From contig JAKSXM010000272.1 in NCBI GenBank assembly GCA_022575985.1, positions 9,333,501 through 9,397,500 on the forward strand: 64,000 nucleotides of DNA. The letters are read 5' to 3'. Below the pieces are notes generated by a model that had not been told where the DNA came from, ran no database searches, and saw only the letters and a program-made list of their open reading frames with translations. The translations under genes and the position numbers were made by a program. Positions within the stretch are counted from its first letter, which is position 1. Each line of letters starts with the position of its first letter. This stretch comes from Anagrus nilaparvatae. Its lineage: Eukaryota > Arthropoda > Insecta > Hymenoptera > Mymaridae. This document shows positions 24,701 through 37,756 of the stretch, one piece after another.

Positions 24701-27700
24701 TAATTTTTGACATTTTTTACTAATTCGCAAGAATAATTATCTACTTTTAGATGTATCTGAGGTTTCAAAGTATCTACAAAGTTTCGCGTTATTTATTTTT
24801 CGCTTCAAAAATATTAATAACTTTTTTGAACAATTTGAAGATAAGAGTTTGAAAATCTGAAGACAATTTAAAGTCAAGGTTTTCTAAAAATAAAATTTTT
24901 TTTAAATTAAGGCTCATAGTGCTAAAAAATAATTACATAAAAACACGCAACAGATTTACGGAAATTAACGGATTATAAAATTTTTTTTAATCCAAATTTT
25001 TAAAAAACGCTACTTTTAATTAACATATTTTTATTTTTTTACTTTTATGGGCTTCAAAGAAATTCATTTACCAAAAAAAATGAAAATTTTGTTCAGAAGG
25101 CTACTAAAACTGATCTAATAATTTACATGTATACCTATTTGAATAAGACTGAAGAAGCAATTTTTTTTAACAAGAGCTCTTCTCAATTTTGGCATCTATT
25201 TTGAAAATTTGACTCTTGATAAATGCAGCTCTGTTACATAAAGTTGCAAATATAAAAAACTGTTAATAGAATTAATTCTAGATAAGACTAGTTATTAATA
25301 AATTTAATTTTAAATATTATATTATACAGTGGGTCTGTACTTATGAATATAAAAATTGTGTAAACAATTTTTTAATATGTGAATCCCTATGCAATGTATT
25401 TTTTAGGATATTTTCTGAATAAATTTCAATAAAAGTATAATTCAGTAGTTAAATTATTGTTTATTTTAAAAATAATTAACTTAGCTATTATTTTTTTTCT
25501 TGTTTTCAATAATATAGATTTACATTTCTGTTTCAGCTTTTACATCATTTTTTTGTCTACTTAAAAATTTAATTATGATACATAATTTAGCACTAATCGC
25601 TGTTTGATACTGTCAAAATTAAATATTAATTTATATTAAAATATTAGTTTATTTAAAATTTTTTATTTAACAAACATTTATTAAAAATAAAAAGAATCTT
25701 TAAAAATAATAATTTATTTCTGATTTTAGCAATGGTATTACAAGAAAGCGATATGTTTATGGATGCTCTTACAGCATCAACAGAAGAAAAGAAAGTTAGA
25801 AAAAGAAAACGACGAACATCAATAAGCAAAGATGATTCTAAAAAGACAGAAAATTCAAATGAAAATAATGGAATCACTAATTCTCCACCATCATCACCAA
25901 TTTCACCAAAAATTAACAGGGATTCAGAAGATAAGCAAACTGCAGCAGTGAAACCTAATTTTAAGGTATTTGTAATTTATCAAAACCATAAAATAAGACT
26001 TGTCATCTAAAAAATTGATTTTTTTAGTTTTATCAAGATACTTTGGAAACTGATGAAGATAAATTGGATAAAAGTAAGATAAAAACTATTGATAAAAACA
26101 ATGATGTTAAAGGGGAAGAAACAAAAAAACCAAGTAAAGAAGATACCAGAGATGAAGATGATAATGAAGGTAGTAGAAGTAAGTATTATGCTTTAAATTT
26201 TTTTAAATATTTACTAAATATCAATACTTATTTTATAAAAATTTTATTTATTAGCGCCAACTCCAATAGAAGATTTTGATGACGCAAAACGAGAAGAATC
26301 ACCTGATCCAGCTGCAGCTGTAACAGAAGCCTTACTGAAAGAATCAGAAAATGGTTCATTTGAACCTAGAGCCGTTGGAGTTTTAAAAAGTGTTTTGGTC
26401 TCACAAAAGCGTACAGGACCAAAAAAGAGTCTAAAATGGAAAACTGATCTGGAATCCATCCGATACTTTGAACTTGATGAAACAGAACGAGTCAATGTGA
26501 CCAAAACATTCACAGATGCAAAATTAATGGAGAAACAAAATGAAAGAGAAGCTTTCCAAATGGCAAGAAAATTACGTAAGTTTGAATAAAAATTATATTG
26601 ACTTTTTATAAATATTTTTGTACTAAATTTCTATTTTTAATATTTTAGATTCAGAAGATCTAATGGAAGAGAAAACTAGATGGAAACCTTTGATCCCAGT
26701 TGACTTATTGCCAGCACTTGCAGAACCTGGAAAAGACAGTCGAGAAAAAGATATTCAATATGCTCGTGAGAAAGGCATTCTTCAAGCCATTTATTTCAAT
26801 CGAAGCTTGTAAGTTAATATCTTATAAACATAAGTTTATTCATTTTAATTTAAAGAAAGATTAATCTTACATTTGTTAACTTTCTTTATCATCAAATTGA
26901 TTTTACAAAATCATTAGAGAAATTTGAGAATTTATTTTATTTTGTTCATTTTAGAGACTTTAATTATAGATAATATATGTTTATTATATTTATGTGAATT
27001 TTTTATTTAGGATTCCAGAATCACCATCAGAACCAGATGAAGAACGTCATTTATTGATATCAGATCCAAAAATAATACCCCTAGATGATTTAACAGGAAA
27101 CAAAGAGAGCGAAAAAGACTTCACAATGTTGGCATGGCCAGAACCAAAGTCAACCACAACTACATTAGCTCAGAATTCATATTATTCAACATTCCGGCCA
27201 AATCAAACGCCAATCCCACCATTAGTTGGATCTCAAACTCCAATGACTCAAATTCCACAACAAATCATTAATCCAATACAACAAATTACTAATGAAGTAA
27301 CTGCTGTAGCTCCAATAAGTTCCAATGGAGGCGGAGGAGGTTGGCGAACTGGAGATGGTAAAATAATTGTTCCAGATTCAAATGTTAATATACCCAACTC
27401 GTATACCTCAAACATCGATATGCAAAATTCAATGATGCCAGGGGTTTATAATCAAGATGGATTTATAATTAATCCAGACGAAATGAATTTCAATTATCAA
27501 GGACCACCTGGGATGTTTGTGGGTCCTCCACCAGGTGTACCTCCTCCAGGAGGACCTTTTCCAGGTCCTAGAGGTCCTATGCATCCAAACAGAGGTAGAG
27601 GAGGTCCTCACGGACCTGGTTGGTTTAGAGGTGCACCTCCCAGAGGTATGCCATGGAGAGGTGGATGGAGGGGTAACAATAAACAACCTCCAATCTGCAG

Positions 27701-27782
27701 ACAATTTACTAAAAATGGTTTTTGTCGCGTTGGGGATAAGTGTCAATATTTGCATCCTGGAGTAAATTGCCCACCATATTAG
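18742..27782 (+). CDS. PNUTS: PNUTS, PP1 regulatory subunit 10
   Basis: Eight coding exons: 18742-18744, 19440-19624, 20021-21639, 25730-25965, 26028-26178, 26255-26575, 26649-26808 and 27011-27782, giving 3447 nt and 1148 aa, longer than vertebrate PPP1R10 (about 940). Residues 1 to about 150 form the TFIIS N-terminal-like domain (PRIDPLSLLKCLSVLLGPNG; GGWNLVHMWL). A long Ser/Lys low-complexity region follows. A PP1-docking region sits at KSLKW (about 789-793), just before the conserved YFELDETERVNV. Then come a Pro/Gly/RGG-rich segment and a C-terminal CCCH finger (C-x8-C-x5-C-x3-H, about 1121-1140). PNUTS is the nuclear scaffold that targets PP1 to RNA polymerase II and chromatin. Exon 1 contributes only the ATG, directly followed by GTAAGT. 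The 4.1 kb intron 3 lacks recognisable exons. Confidence 0.95.
21640..25729 (+). other. 4.1 kb PNUTS intron, nothing recognisable
   Basis: Bounded by C|GTAAGT at 21640 and TTTTAG at 25729. Frames at 21923-22216 and 23659-23841 have no family resemblance and lack matching splice phase. No clear inverted repeats or RNA genes were seen. Confidence 0.45.
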
Positions 27783-28785
27783 AACTTTTTTTGTAAGATT
27801 CTATATACCGCTGGTCGGCAAAAATAAAAATTTAATACGGTATGCAAACAATTATTTAATAAGTGAACTAAAGACATTTTTATGCAATAAATTTTTTAAA
27901 GTTTTTGTGTAAAAAAAATGAAACAAGATTTACTGCCATTACCAACATTGAGAAATTATAGCTTTAAAATGTATAAAATTATTATGGCTTTACAGAATTT
28001 TTCACAGAAAGATAATGAATTTTTTGTAACTTAAATAATACAAATTTTTTTAATGTAAATATTGTAAATATTGTGTATAAAAATTTCATATAGTATAAGA
28101 GACTATAAATAGTTGAATTAAGTGATGTTAATAAATAAAAAAAAATTGTATCATAATATTTCAAGTACATAAAATGCTATGCAAACTTTTATATTTATTT
28201 AATTTTGGTTGTGTATCTTATTTTTAAAAAAAATTTTTCATAAAAAAGGTGTTGTTTAGATTTGAAAAAAAATTCTATTTTTTTCGTTTTTATTATATTT
28301 TTACAAAAAATCTTAAATATTAAAAAATCATTAAAACAATAAATTGTTGACAAATCATTGAGTTACCCAATCGTAAAAATATGTATAATATTTCTTTTCA
28401 ATTTCAATAATAAACCATATTTATTTAAAAGTAATGAAAAAATTTATTAACAATACTTTATTCTTTTTATGTACGTTTTTTTTTTAATTTACCGCCTTAA
28501 ATATATAATTACTTATATAGATTAACATTAATTTTCCTTGCAAGTGTTATTTTTGTTATTGATTAATTTAAATATAGTTTGTTAATTATCAGAAAAAAAA
28601 AAAATAAAAAAGTTTTTTAACGTTTGTACATACACTTTAATGATATTATTGAGAAGTTAAAAAAATAAAAATGGATTATTTAGTTTATATGTACATATAA
28701 AATTGAGTTCTTATTTCTTAAAAATATTATGCATAATCACATATACATTATATAAATAATATTAAATAAAGAAAAAGTTTTTGAT
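27783..28785. other. Convergent 3' region between PNUTS and RAMAC
   Basis: Very AT-rich sequence with several AATAAA-type signals on both strands. Probably the 3' untranslated ends of the two converging genes. No other feature seen. Confidence 0.5.
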
Positions 28786-29118
28786 TTAATAAGGTCTATA
28801 ACTTCTATCATTTCTGTTATTGGAATAATTAAACCTTTCAGTCCTTCCATGATATTGATCCTTATTATGTCTTTGATCATTGTAATGATGTTGTCTATGA
28901 TTATAATTATTATGTTGTCTATAATCATTGTTTCTTCTATTTCTATTGCGGTTATATGAATTATTTGATTGAGGATGCCATGGATCTACAATGGGCGGTG
29001 GAATCAGATCTGACTTGTAAATTTTTGAATAATCTTCATCTTTTTCTGTATAACGATCTTTAAATTCTTCTTCGCATTCAGCTATGAATTTTTTTTGTTC
29101 TTCTGATAATTCAATCAT
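28786..29118 (-). CDS. Ramac: RNA guanine-7 methyltransferase activating subunit (RAM)
   Basis: One uninterrupted coding exon of 110 codons. The first 45 residues contain FIAECEEEFKDRYTEKDEDY followed by PPPIVDPW, which match the RNMT-activating domain of RAM/FAM103A1 (pattern FEEMFASRFTENDKEY then PPIVEEW in human). The rest is an Asn/Arg/His/Tyr-rich RNA-binding tail, as in vertebrate RAM, ending in YRPY. RAM binds and activates RNMT, the mRNA cap guanine-N7 methyltransferase, in the nucleus. The start is the only ATG before the domain. A TTTAG directly upstream suggests a spliced 5' untranslated exon. The gene is head-to-head with BRCC36 (start 380 bp away) and convergent with PNUTS. Confidence 0.9.
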   Translation of the reverse strand: MIELSEEQKKFIAECEEEFKDRYTEKDEDYSKIYKSDLIPPPIVDPWHPQSNNSYNRNRNRRNNDYRQHNNYNHRQHHYNDQRHNKDQYHGRTERFNYSNNRNDRSYRPY

Positions 29119-29497
29119 ATTTTCTTCTTTCTAAATTACAAATTTTTAATCAATTTTACACTAAAAAATTTTTCAAATCATACAGTAACCTATAATTAAA
29201 GGTTTGCAATAATTAAATTTAAAAATTAACTTTAATAATTCTTTTATTTGATCCCAGTAATTACAGACTACAGTTTTCACATAAAAATAACCTAAAATTA
29301 AAGTCTATTAAAGAATATTTCACCTGAATTAAATCTCCCCCCCCCCCAACTTTTCTGTTTTCTTTAGTTCAACCTAACATGACCTTTCGAAATTTTCACG
29401 TGCATTGTATGTTTACTGTTGATTATTTGTTGCATTTTGAACCATAAATCGCGAGAAATTGTTTACTTTTTGTTTATTGTTTAATTAAATTTTCACA
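29119..29497. promoter_or_regulatory. Bidirectional promoter region RAMAC/BRCC36
   Basis: Only 379 bp separate the two start codons, which point away from each other. The segment includes an 11-C tract (29337-29347) and no other gene. Shared promoter function is inferred from the spacing. Confidence 0.45.
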
Positions 29498-30609
29498 ATG
29501 GTCAGTGAATTAAAAAAAGTTAATTTGCAATCTGATGTATTCATGGTTTGCCTTCAGCATGCTTTTAGCACAGAAAGTTTCGAAATTATGGGCTTGTTGA
29601 TTGGAGATGTAAGATTTAAGTTTTAATGATATATCTATAGATACTACCTGTAATTTCTTTTAAATAATTTTATGCGTTATTATTTAGAATAACAATGGTG
29701 AAACGAATATATCAGCTGCTATAATTTTACAGCGTTCTGATAAAAAAAAAGATAGAGTCGAAATATCATCAGAACAATTATTAAAAGCAACAGAAGAAGC
29801 AGAGCGATTAACCAAAGAATTAAAAAAAGAAATGAGAGTCGTAGGATGGTATCATTCACACCCCCACATAACTGTATGTCCATCACAAATAGGTAATTGC
29901 TAATTTAATTATAAAAAATTATACCTAGGTATACTCGATTATCTTATTAATTATTTTCATATCTTAGATGTAGGTACTCAAGCAACGTATCAAATGATGG
30001 ACCCTAGTTTTGTAGGCCTAATATTTTCAGTATTTTCTGAAGACAAAAATAGTAAGGTAGAAATTTTTCTTTTAAATTGAAATTTATAATTTTAACAACA
30101 AATACTCAATTATTTCAAGGAACAAGAAGTATACTTGACATGTTTTCAATCTAAAAATAATCGTTCTATGGAAATACCTCTTCAAATAAATTATGTGCAA
30201 AATATTTCTTCAACTTCTTTTGAGGTAGTTATTTTTCTTTTAAAAAAATTTTACAAGTTTCTAAATGTTTTTTTTTTAAATTTTAGACCATGTTAAAATT
30301 ACAACAAATATTAATTCATGAAGAAGAAGAAATGGCTAAAAATTGCGAAAACCAACCAAATATTTTAGTTAAGATTCAAAATAATGCAGGTAAAAATTAT
30401 TTTTTTTTAAATTTCTGTTGTTTAAAGTTAATAAATTTAAAAATATTTCAGTTAAACTTCGTTCCTTAAGTCACATAACACACATATTAACAAGGCCTTT
30501 ATTAAATAACATATATGAGAGATATGAAATGTGTAAAACAAGGAAGACATTTTTAACAAATCAAATGAAAGAACTACAAATAGAATATAATAAATTATGT
30601 GATAATTAA
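29498..30609 (+). CDS. Brcc3: BRCC36 Lys63-specific JAMM deubiquitinase
   Basis: Six exons: 29498-29608, 29688-29892, 29968-30056, 30120-30224, 30287-30389 and 30452-30609, giving 771 nt and 256 aa. The MPN+ domain is intact: catalytic Glu29 in FEIMGLLIGD, and the zinc motif HSHPHITVCPSQID (His93, His95, Ser103, Asp106) split by intron 2. RSDKKKDRVEISSEQL and YQMMDPSFVGLIFS are family signatures. The C-terminal half (from about 165) is a helical coiled-coil segment for assembly with Abraxas/ABRO1-type partners. BRCC36 cleaves Lys63-linked ubiquitin in BRISC and BRCA1-A complexes. The protein is shorter than human (316 aa), mainly because the loop after the first strand and the central insertion are reduced. 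Confidence 0.95.
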
Positions 30610-31811
30610 AAGTAACCATACAATTGATTATCAATCATCAATTAAATCAATTATCATCAATTAAAAGTATCATATATATTATATCTTTTTGAATATAAAT
30701 TTTTTTTATTTTATATTGTTTTACTCTAAAGCTCATGGAAATCACAGAAATATATTAGATTGTCCCAAGTCAAATGTACATGTTAAATGGTAAAAAATTT
30801 TATTGCAAAGTAATTTTTATACATTTAATCTTGTGAAAAAGTATGATAACAAAGCATTTGGAGAAAAAAAAAATTGTAATTAATAGATTTAAAAAGGATT
30901 AATAAAACAAAAAAAATTTTTTTCATGAAAATTTTATAATTTATGTTAAACAAATAAATATACGAAATTTATTACTTACATTAGAACTCAAAAACTTTAT
31001 TTTAATTTCAAATTACAAAACTATTTTAAAACTGTCCTTGTCCAAGGTAAAAAAAAATACATTAATTTATTAACTTGCTTACTTATGATAAATTTGTTTC
31101 ATTTTCAATTTTTTTTTTTTTTAATGCAAATAATGAGCTTAAATTAAAAAATCTATCTAAATTAAAGTAAAAGTGTTTCTTTATTATTTTATTTTATTTT
31201 TTAATAATTTTTTTTTAATGCGGAATAATCAAACAATTTTAATGTATTTGATATTTGTTTGCGATATTAATTATTACTATAAAAATTATCATTGTTTAAA
31301 AAATTTTTTTTCTTCTATTCATCCTTTTTAATCTATTTAATTTACACTAAAACACAACTAAAACATTTTTTCTTAATTCTCATACACTGTAAGTAGATAC
31401 TTTTATATAGAAATTTTATTAAAAGAATATCCTTTTCACCGGTTTTACGTTCATATAAGATGATTTGAGATGATAAAAAAAAATCTTCATATTAACTTTG
31501 TATAATCTAATGTATATCTGCAATTTTCATAAGCTTATAAAATAAAATAAATAAATGCAAATAAATATTATTATAAATTTTTTAATATCTCAGTTTTAAT
31601 CATTATAAGTTGTCAATCTTTCATACATAAAAGTTGCTTGAATAAATACTGACACGTCTAGAAGTTATAAAATATGTATATAATCAAGCAAATATTAATA
31701 TTAAATTAAGAAAAAAAAATCAAAATTAAACATTCTTTATTCCAGAGTCATAATTTATGTAAATGTATTTACAATTAAAAAATTAGCTTAAAATTATTCA
31801 CAATGTAGTAT
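30610..31811. other. Convergent 3' region between BRCC36 and KSR
   Basis: AT-rich untranslated and intergenic sequence with AATAAA signals. No gene or repeat recognised. Confidence 0.5.
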
Positions 31812-34800
31812 TTAAAAGACTGATTCTGCTGAACGAGATAAGTGAATAGGATGTGAAGGACTACGTGCCAGTCTTTTACGAGGCAATTTTTCAAGTGTTG
31901 TTAACAACTTTGCAAAATCAGGTCTAGTTTCAGGATGATACGACCAGCAAAGCATTAATATATCTTTAATATCACGAGAAGCTTGTAAATTATTTAAACT
32001 TTGTTTCATTCCTTTTCCTATTTGCCAAATTACTGATTCCGGTGGTTGATTCTTAAACGGCCACTCACCACATAAAAGTTCATACCAAACAGTCCTGTAA
32101 TATAGAATTATTAGAAACTTATTGAATCAAAAAATTACCCAAAAAATAAAACAATTACCCAAATGCGTATGCATCAGATGCAGTTGTAAATGGCAATTCT
32201 TCTTGATTTCTATTTTGTTGGGGCCTGAGCTGGCTAACGATTTCAGGTGATAAATAGCAAAGCCATCCTCGTGGAATATTTATTCCATTTTGAGTTCTAT
32301 AAATATTTTCTTTCATTAGACAAAATAATATAATTTTCGCTAATAAGAAATGAAATAAAAAATTACCCATTTCCATAACACAGTTTTGTAACACTAAAAA
32401 GTCCAAAATCAGTAATAACCACCTTTCCGTTTTCTAAAAATATATTTTTACTTCTGAGATCTTTGTGTACAATTCCACGAGCATGAAGATATCCCATTCC
32501 CTAAAAAATAAAAAAAAAAAAAAAATAATTATAACACTAATATAAAGGAACAAGAAAATTTAGAGTCCTTAAAAAAAGAAACCTGAGAAATTTGTTGAGC
32601 TATAGTTGTAGTATTATTGATAGTAAATTTTTCTTTGTGTAAATGTATTCGAGTGTACAGTGTTAAACCTTTACTCAGACTAGTTACTATTGCTAATCGT
32701 CGTGGCTTCATACAAGCACCCATAAAAAGAATTAAATTTTCGTGCCTTGTTTTACGGAATGTTGCTACCTAAAAATAATACAATTTTATTTTATTTGAAT
32801 CAAGTTTATAATAATGTTTTTTGATAACAATGGTTTTTTATTTTTACACAAAATATTTCTACTTATTATTTTTACTAATTTCTTTCTTATTTTAAGTATT
32901 ATAATAAATTTTGTAAAAGATCCTAATTGCCTGTTAACTTTAATAAATTAAAAAAAATATATATTTATTTTACCTCTAATTTAAATGCTTCAAGAGTTTG
33001 ATCATCGTCATCTAAATAATGTTCCATATTTAATACCCTGATGGCTACATCCCCATGCCAGTTTCCTCTATAAATTGTACCAAATCTACCTTTTCCAATT
33101 GGCTCGCCAATTTTTAATTCGTCATAAGGAATGTCCCATTCTCGCATCGACAACTAAAAACAGTTAAAATTATTTTAAAGGTAAAAAAAAAAGTATTATT
33201 TTGTACATACACTATTTTGCCTTGGCCATCGACCATCACTTGGTTCACCATCAGATATTTGTGAATCTTGAGAATCAATTCTAATTGGAGTTCTTTCAGA
33301 ATCTGTACTAACACTGCCAGATCCAGAAGCACTAATGGTTCTTTCACTATCGCTTGATACTGTTGTACCTTCTAATTTTCGTGTTTCCAGAATCACACCT
33401 TTATCATTAAGCTTAACATCTAAAAATTATTATAATTAATAAAGATTTAAAAAAAATTAAATTCTAAATGTTTACCTGGAAAATGAAATTTTTGTTTGGC
33501 AGTTGTTTGAGGAGTTTGACTTGCACTGGCATTGACAAATAAAGCTGGACTAGAAGGTGTTGAGCTGTTACAACTCGATGTATTAGAACTGGAATCAGCA
33601 CCCTGATAACGGGATGTATGTTTATTTTGCCAAAATTGTTTTTGAAAACTTGATGAAGCATTACGACGTTTCTAGTGTTTAGCAAATGTCAAATAAAACA
33701 TTCAAATCGTAAAATAAAAAATAAAAAGCTCTTTTAAAAAATTAAAATAAATTATAATTGAAATTTTTTCCTTTTAATTAAAATAATAAAATGCTTATGC
33801 ATTATTTAGATATAATTAAAAAATTGCTTTAATAACTGCAAAGAAAAATATAAAAATATCAAAAGTAATGCTAAATAACTTTTTAGTTGAATATTTTATG
33901 TTTATAAATTCATTACTTTTGACATAAAACGTTCACGGGCCAAAAAATAAATGATAATGAGATGAAGAATGAATGATTTTTGACGAAATCGTACCTGAAG
34001 TTCTGCATTCAATGCTGCATGAGGATGAGATCGTTTTCGATCTTTTCGACTTAAATTAACTAAAAAATTTAAACTATATTGACTTGGTGACATGATGCCG
34101 GTCTTACTTGGTACAGGTGATGCATTAGCCATATCTAAATATACATATTTATTTTAGTTACAAAGTTAAAAAGTAATAATAATTAATTGAATTAACAATA
34201 TTAAAGTATTTTATAAGAACTTTGCTTACAATTTATTTTTAGAGAGTTATATGTTTTAGAAATTATAATTATCCTTGTTAAAAAAAAATAATTTAACACC
34301 TCATCTAGAAGATTTTATTTTGTCAAACTAGAACATTGTGGATCCCTTGTTGAATATTTTTATGCTTTATTTTTTAAATAAATAAGGGAACTATTCATAT
34401 GGAGGAGTACTTGTAAAAGGCTCCAAATGAGGGGTCAGAGTAAAAAATTGACGTGTTTAGGAAGAAGGCAAGTAGACTTAAAATAAATTAAATTTAGGGA
34501 CTTATTATAATTTTGGTTCCAGGACTTATAATAATTAGCAACTATAAGGTAAATTCAACATGTTAACACACAAATCAGTTAAAAGTCTTTTCTTATTTAA
34601 ATATGTAAACTTAATTTTTCATAAAATGATTAATCAAATCCTGTGTAAACCTATATATACTACATGAAATAATTACTCTGTTTATTACAGAAATAGATAA
34701 TAGCTCTGTCTTTTCATGCTACTATACATATTTTTATATGGAATGGGCAAAAAGAGAAAATAAAAGAATTTCTTGGGGATCAAGTTTAGGATGGCTATTT

Positions 34801-36923
34801 TCAACTATCAAATTAATAAGTGCACTAAAAAGGTTTAGTACCCAGAAAATGGGTCCTCTTTTCTGGAGAATATAATTGGCAAATTTTGATATGTTTGTAT
34901 AATCTTGTAAAGTCATTTCTTTGATGAGAATAATTTTATAACAAAATTTAAAAAGAATGAACATTGTTCTCACTAAAAAAATGCTTTCATAAGGATTTTT
35001 TTTTGGTTAAAATAATCTGTAAAAGTTTATAACGTCTTTAAAATTAATAGAACATTTTAAAAATTAGTTATATTATTAATATTTTTAATTTGAAAAAATA
35101 ATAATTAAGCTGATTTAAAATATTTCTTTAAAAATAATAATTTAATTCTCATCTTATTTGAATAAAATTATTGATGGATAATAAATATATTTATGCTCAA
35201 TTAGTTCAAAGAAATTGGTTCAAGGTAATTAGTGAACCACTATTATCAAATTTTAAAATGTTTTGTTTTTATACTTTATAATAATTAATATTTACAAATT
35301 ATTTTAACTTATTCACTTTGAATCTAATACTAGCAATAGTAAGGGCAAAAAAAATTTTATTCATACTATCAGCTTGAAGAGTCCTTTTAAATTCATCAAC
35401 TAATTCTTGAGGTAATCCACAAGAAGGTGGCACTTTAGATTCACAGTCTCTATGACACTTATATTTACACTCTTTACATTTTAAACCACTTCCAATAAAC
35501 ATTTGCTTATCACAGTAATCACAAGTTGTCATCATTTTAAATGTTTTTGTAAAACGATGATTTATAATATGCCCCATACCACGAGTTACAGTTGGCGTTC
35601 GTGGAGATTTTGGCACATGCAGACTTGTTCCTATTATAACAAAAATTTTTTTACTAAGGGGTAAAATTTGCTATACAGTGTGTCTTATTAATTACCTGTT
35701 GCCTTATGTACATTGTCATCACATTCTGTATTTGAAAATGGAGGAGATTTTACAGGACTACAATTATTAGACGAAACATTATCGCTAAGAACACTATAAG
35801 TACCATAAGTGTCAACTTCTGTTGGCAAACGATTATGTTTAATAACTGAGTAATTACTTATTGATGAATTCATTGGAGTTTCATTTGAACTGCTAAAATA
35901 AAAATTATTTTAAATAATACATGTTATAACTTTGAAAGAAAAAGATTTTTTACCTAAAAGTGGTTTCTCCATTATCAAATCTATTAGCTAATTGCGATTC
36001 GTGTGATTTTGACATTGATATCGAGAAAGCTTCCGACTTTAATCTGTTTTCAGTTTGATCTTTTTTTGATAATGGGCGGTGAGTTGCAAATTTGCCTTGA
36101 TTTTTAAAGGTTATTGGAGTATTTGGAGGGGTAGAAGCTGATAATAAAGACGTGTATGATGAGGTTAATTGCATATTTTGAAAATTATTATTGTTTTGAT
36201 GCAAATTATGCTCTTCTGATGGTATGGATCCTCTGGTTTGTCCAGTCCTGTATGGTCTTGGGGAGGGACCGCTTTTAATGCGATGGGTGTCCCATGAATC
36301 CCAATATAAATTCATGTCACCATTATCCATTCCACCTTTGGCAAGTACATCTAGCAAACAAAAAAAAGAAATTCAAGACAATGTTAAGAAACTTAAATTT
36401 ATTTATGTTACCCATATATCGACGCAAATTGTGAAGGGCTCTATGCAACCTACGTAATTCTTCTTTGTGTTTTTCATTATTTTTTCCAAGCATCTCACTT
36501 AACTCAGGTTCTGATTTTTCAATTAAGGCCTCTAAAGATGTAGCTTTACAACAAACTGCCTCTATAGATCCTGGGTTAAGACCCACAACTCGCAGCCATT
36601 GCTGTAAAGATGGGTACAGTCTCATTTCTTCAGGCAATGAGTCAATGGCAAGTTTTTCTTTGGTCACAAGTTGCTTTGAGTAAAGTTTAATTAATTTCGC
36701 CTGAAAGAAAACAATGAGTAAGGGGTGAAGCTCTTAAAATGTAAATAAATAAAAAAAGGAGTAAAATAACCTCTAGAGTACGAATTTCTTGTTGAGTTAA
36801 TTCAGCACTAGTTGAACATTGTGTCCTTAAACCCTCAAGACGTTCTGCCAAGATATCAATCATTGATTTTACGACGTCCAAGGCACGTCGAATTTCTTCC
36901 ACGGCATCCTCGCTCTCCGCCAT
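31812..36923 (-). CDS. ksr: Kinase suppressor of Ras
   Basis: Thirteen exons, given high to low: 36771-36923, 36412-36700, 35954-36350, 35696-35892, 35367-35630, 33995-34134, 33476-33671, 33211-33419, 32974-33153, 32583-32768, 32367-32500, 32159-32296 and 31812-32094. They total 2766 nt and 921 aa, close to human KSR1 (923). The order of domains is a CC-SAM-like N-terminus (about 1-145), a C1 zinc domain (about 370-415, CDYC, CKEC, CHRDC), an FxFP-type ERK docking site (KFHFP, about 541-545) and a pseudokinase domain (about 620-905). The Gly loop GKGRFG is present. The VAIK lysine is Arg654 (VAIR), as in mammalian [11 protein letters not shown] and DFG are kept. KSR scaffolds RAF, MEK and ERK and allosterically activates RAF. 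The start is the first ATG of exon 1, in [11 protein letters not shown]. Confidence 0.95.
34135..35366 (-). other. 1.2 kb KSR intron
   Basis: Lies between the C1-domain exon and the next coding exon; phases agree without an additional exon. The minus-strand frame at 34734-34973 shows no family resemblance. No other feature seen. Confidence 0.5.
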
Positions 36924-37756
36924 CCCTTTAGAAGGGATTGCGGAAAACGATAAATTGTCCTATCACTATTTATTTTTATAAGATAACTTAACGAGTCATT
37001 GATGAACTCAAAGAATTTTAAAATCCATAATAATAGAAATATAAAGCACAAAAGAGACAATATTTCATAATTCATGTATACATGAAAAAAATAATCTCGT
37101 AGTTGATACCATTATTTTATTTTTCCACATGTTTTTATATTATTGATGCAACACAGTAAAGAATATTTATAAATGTGCTTGAAGAACAAAATTTATTTTT
37201 AATTAATTAATTTACAGTAATATAAACTGGCGGCCATCCTTATACTTGTATATTATATTTATCGCTTTTTTGTATTGCCATTGCTTACATTTGACGTCAC
37301 AAATCTTTTTTAACATGATAACATTATAGGGTCTCTAGAAAACTTTCTGATAATCTAGGGACTCTAAATATTTATTTTTATACTACCTAATTATTTTGAT
37401 TCTATCGCGACTTTTCAGATAGATGCGAATATTTTTAGGTAAAATAATATAGACATGCTTACCTTTTTGCACAGAAACTCCCATTAAATAAATTAAATTT
37501 TCAGAAGATTTAAAGAATTATGAGTTCAAGCAAGGTATAAAATGAAATGATTTATTTTAATAAAATAAATTACTCACTTATAATAATTATAGTAACTTAT
37601 TGTATAATTTTTATTAAAAATTAATCTAATCATTCACACATTCATCAATCAACACCACATTTTTCGAAAAATGTATCACTTATAATTATATGTATTAAAA
37701 TCAAAGCTTATCGATATAAAAAATTACATTCAGAGTAAAAAAATTTTTACATTTTA
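36924..37756. promoter_or_regulatory. KSR promoter region / PRP19 3' region
   Basis: Contains GGCGGCCATCC at 37230-37240, whose reverse complement includes GGATGGCCGCC, a possible YY1/Pho-like site upstream of KSR. Otherwise AT-rich with AATAAA signals for PRP19, which is transcribed toward it. Assignment inferred. Confidence 0.3.

Noticed and set aside
27429..27765. Overlapping frames on both strands in the PNUTS last exon
   Set aside because: Shadows of the Gly/Pro-rich PNUTS reading frame.
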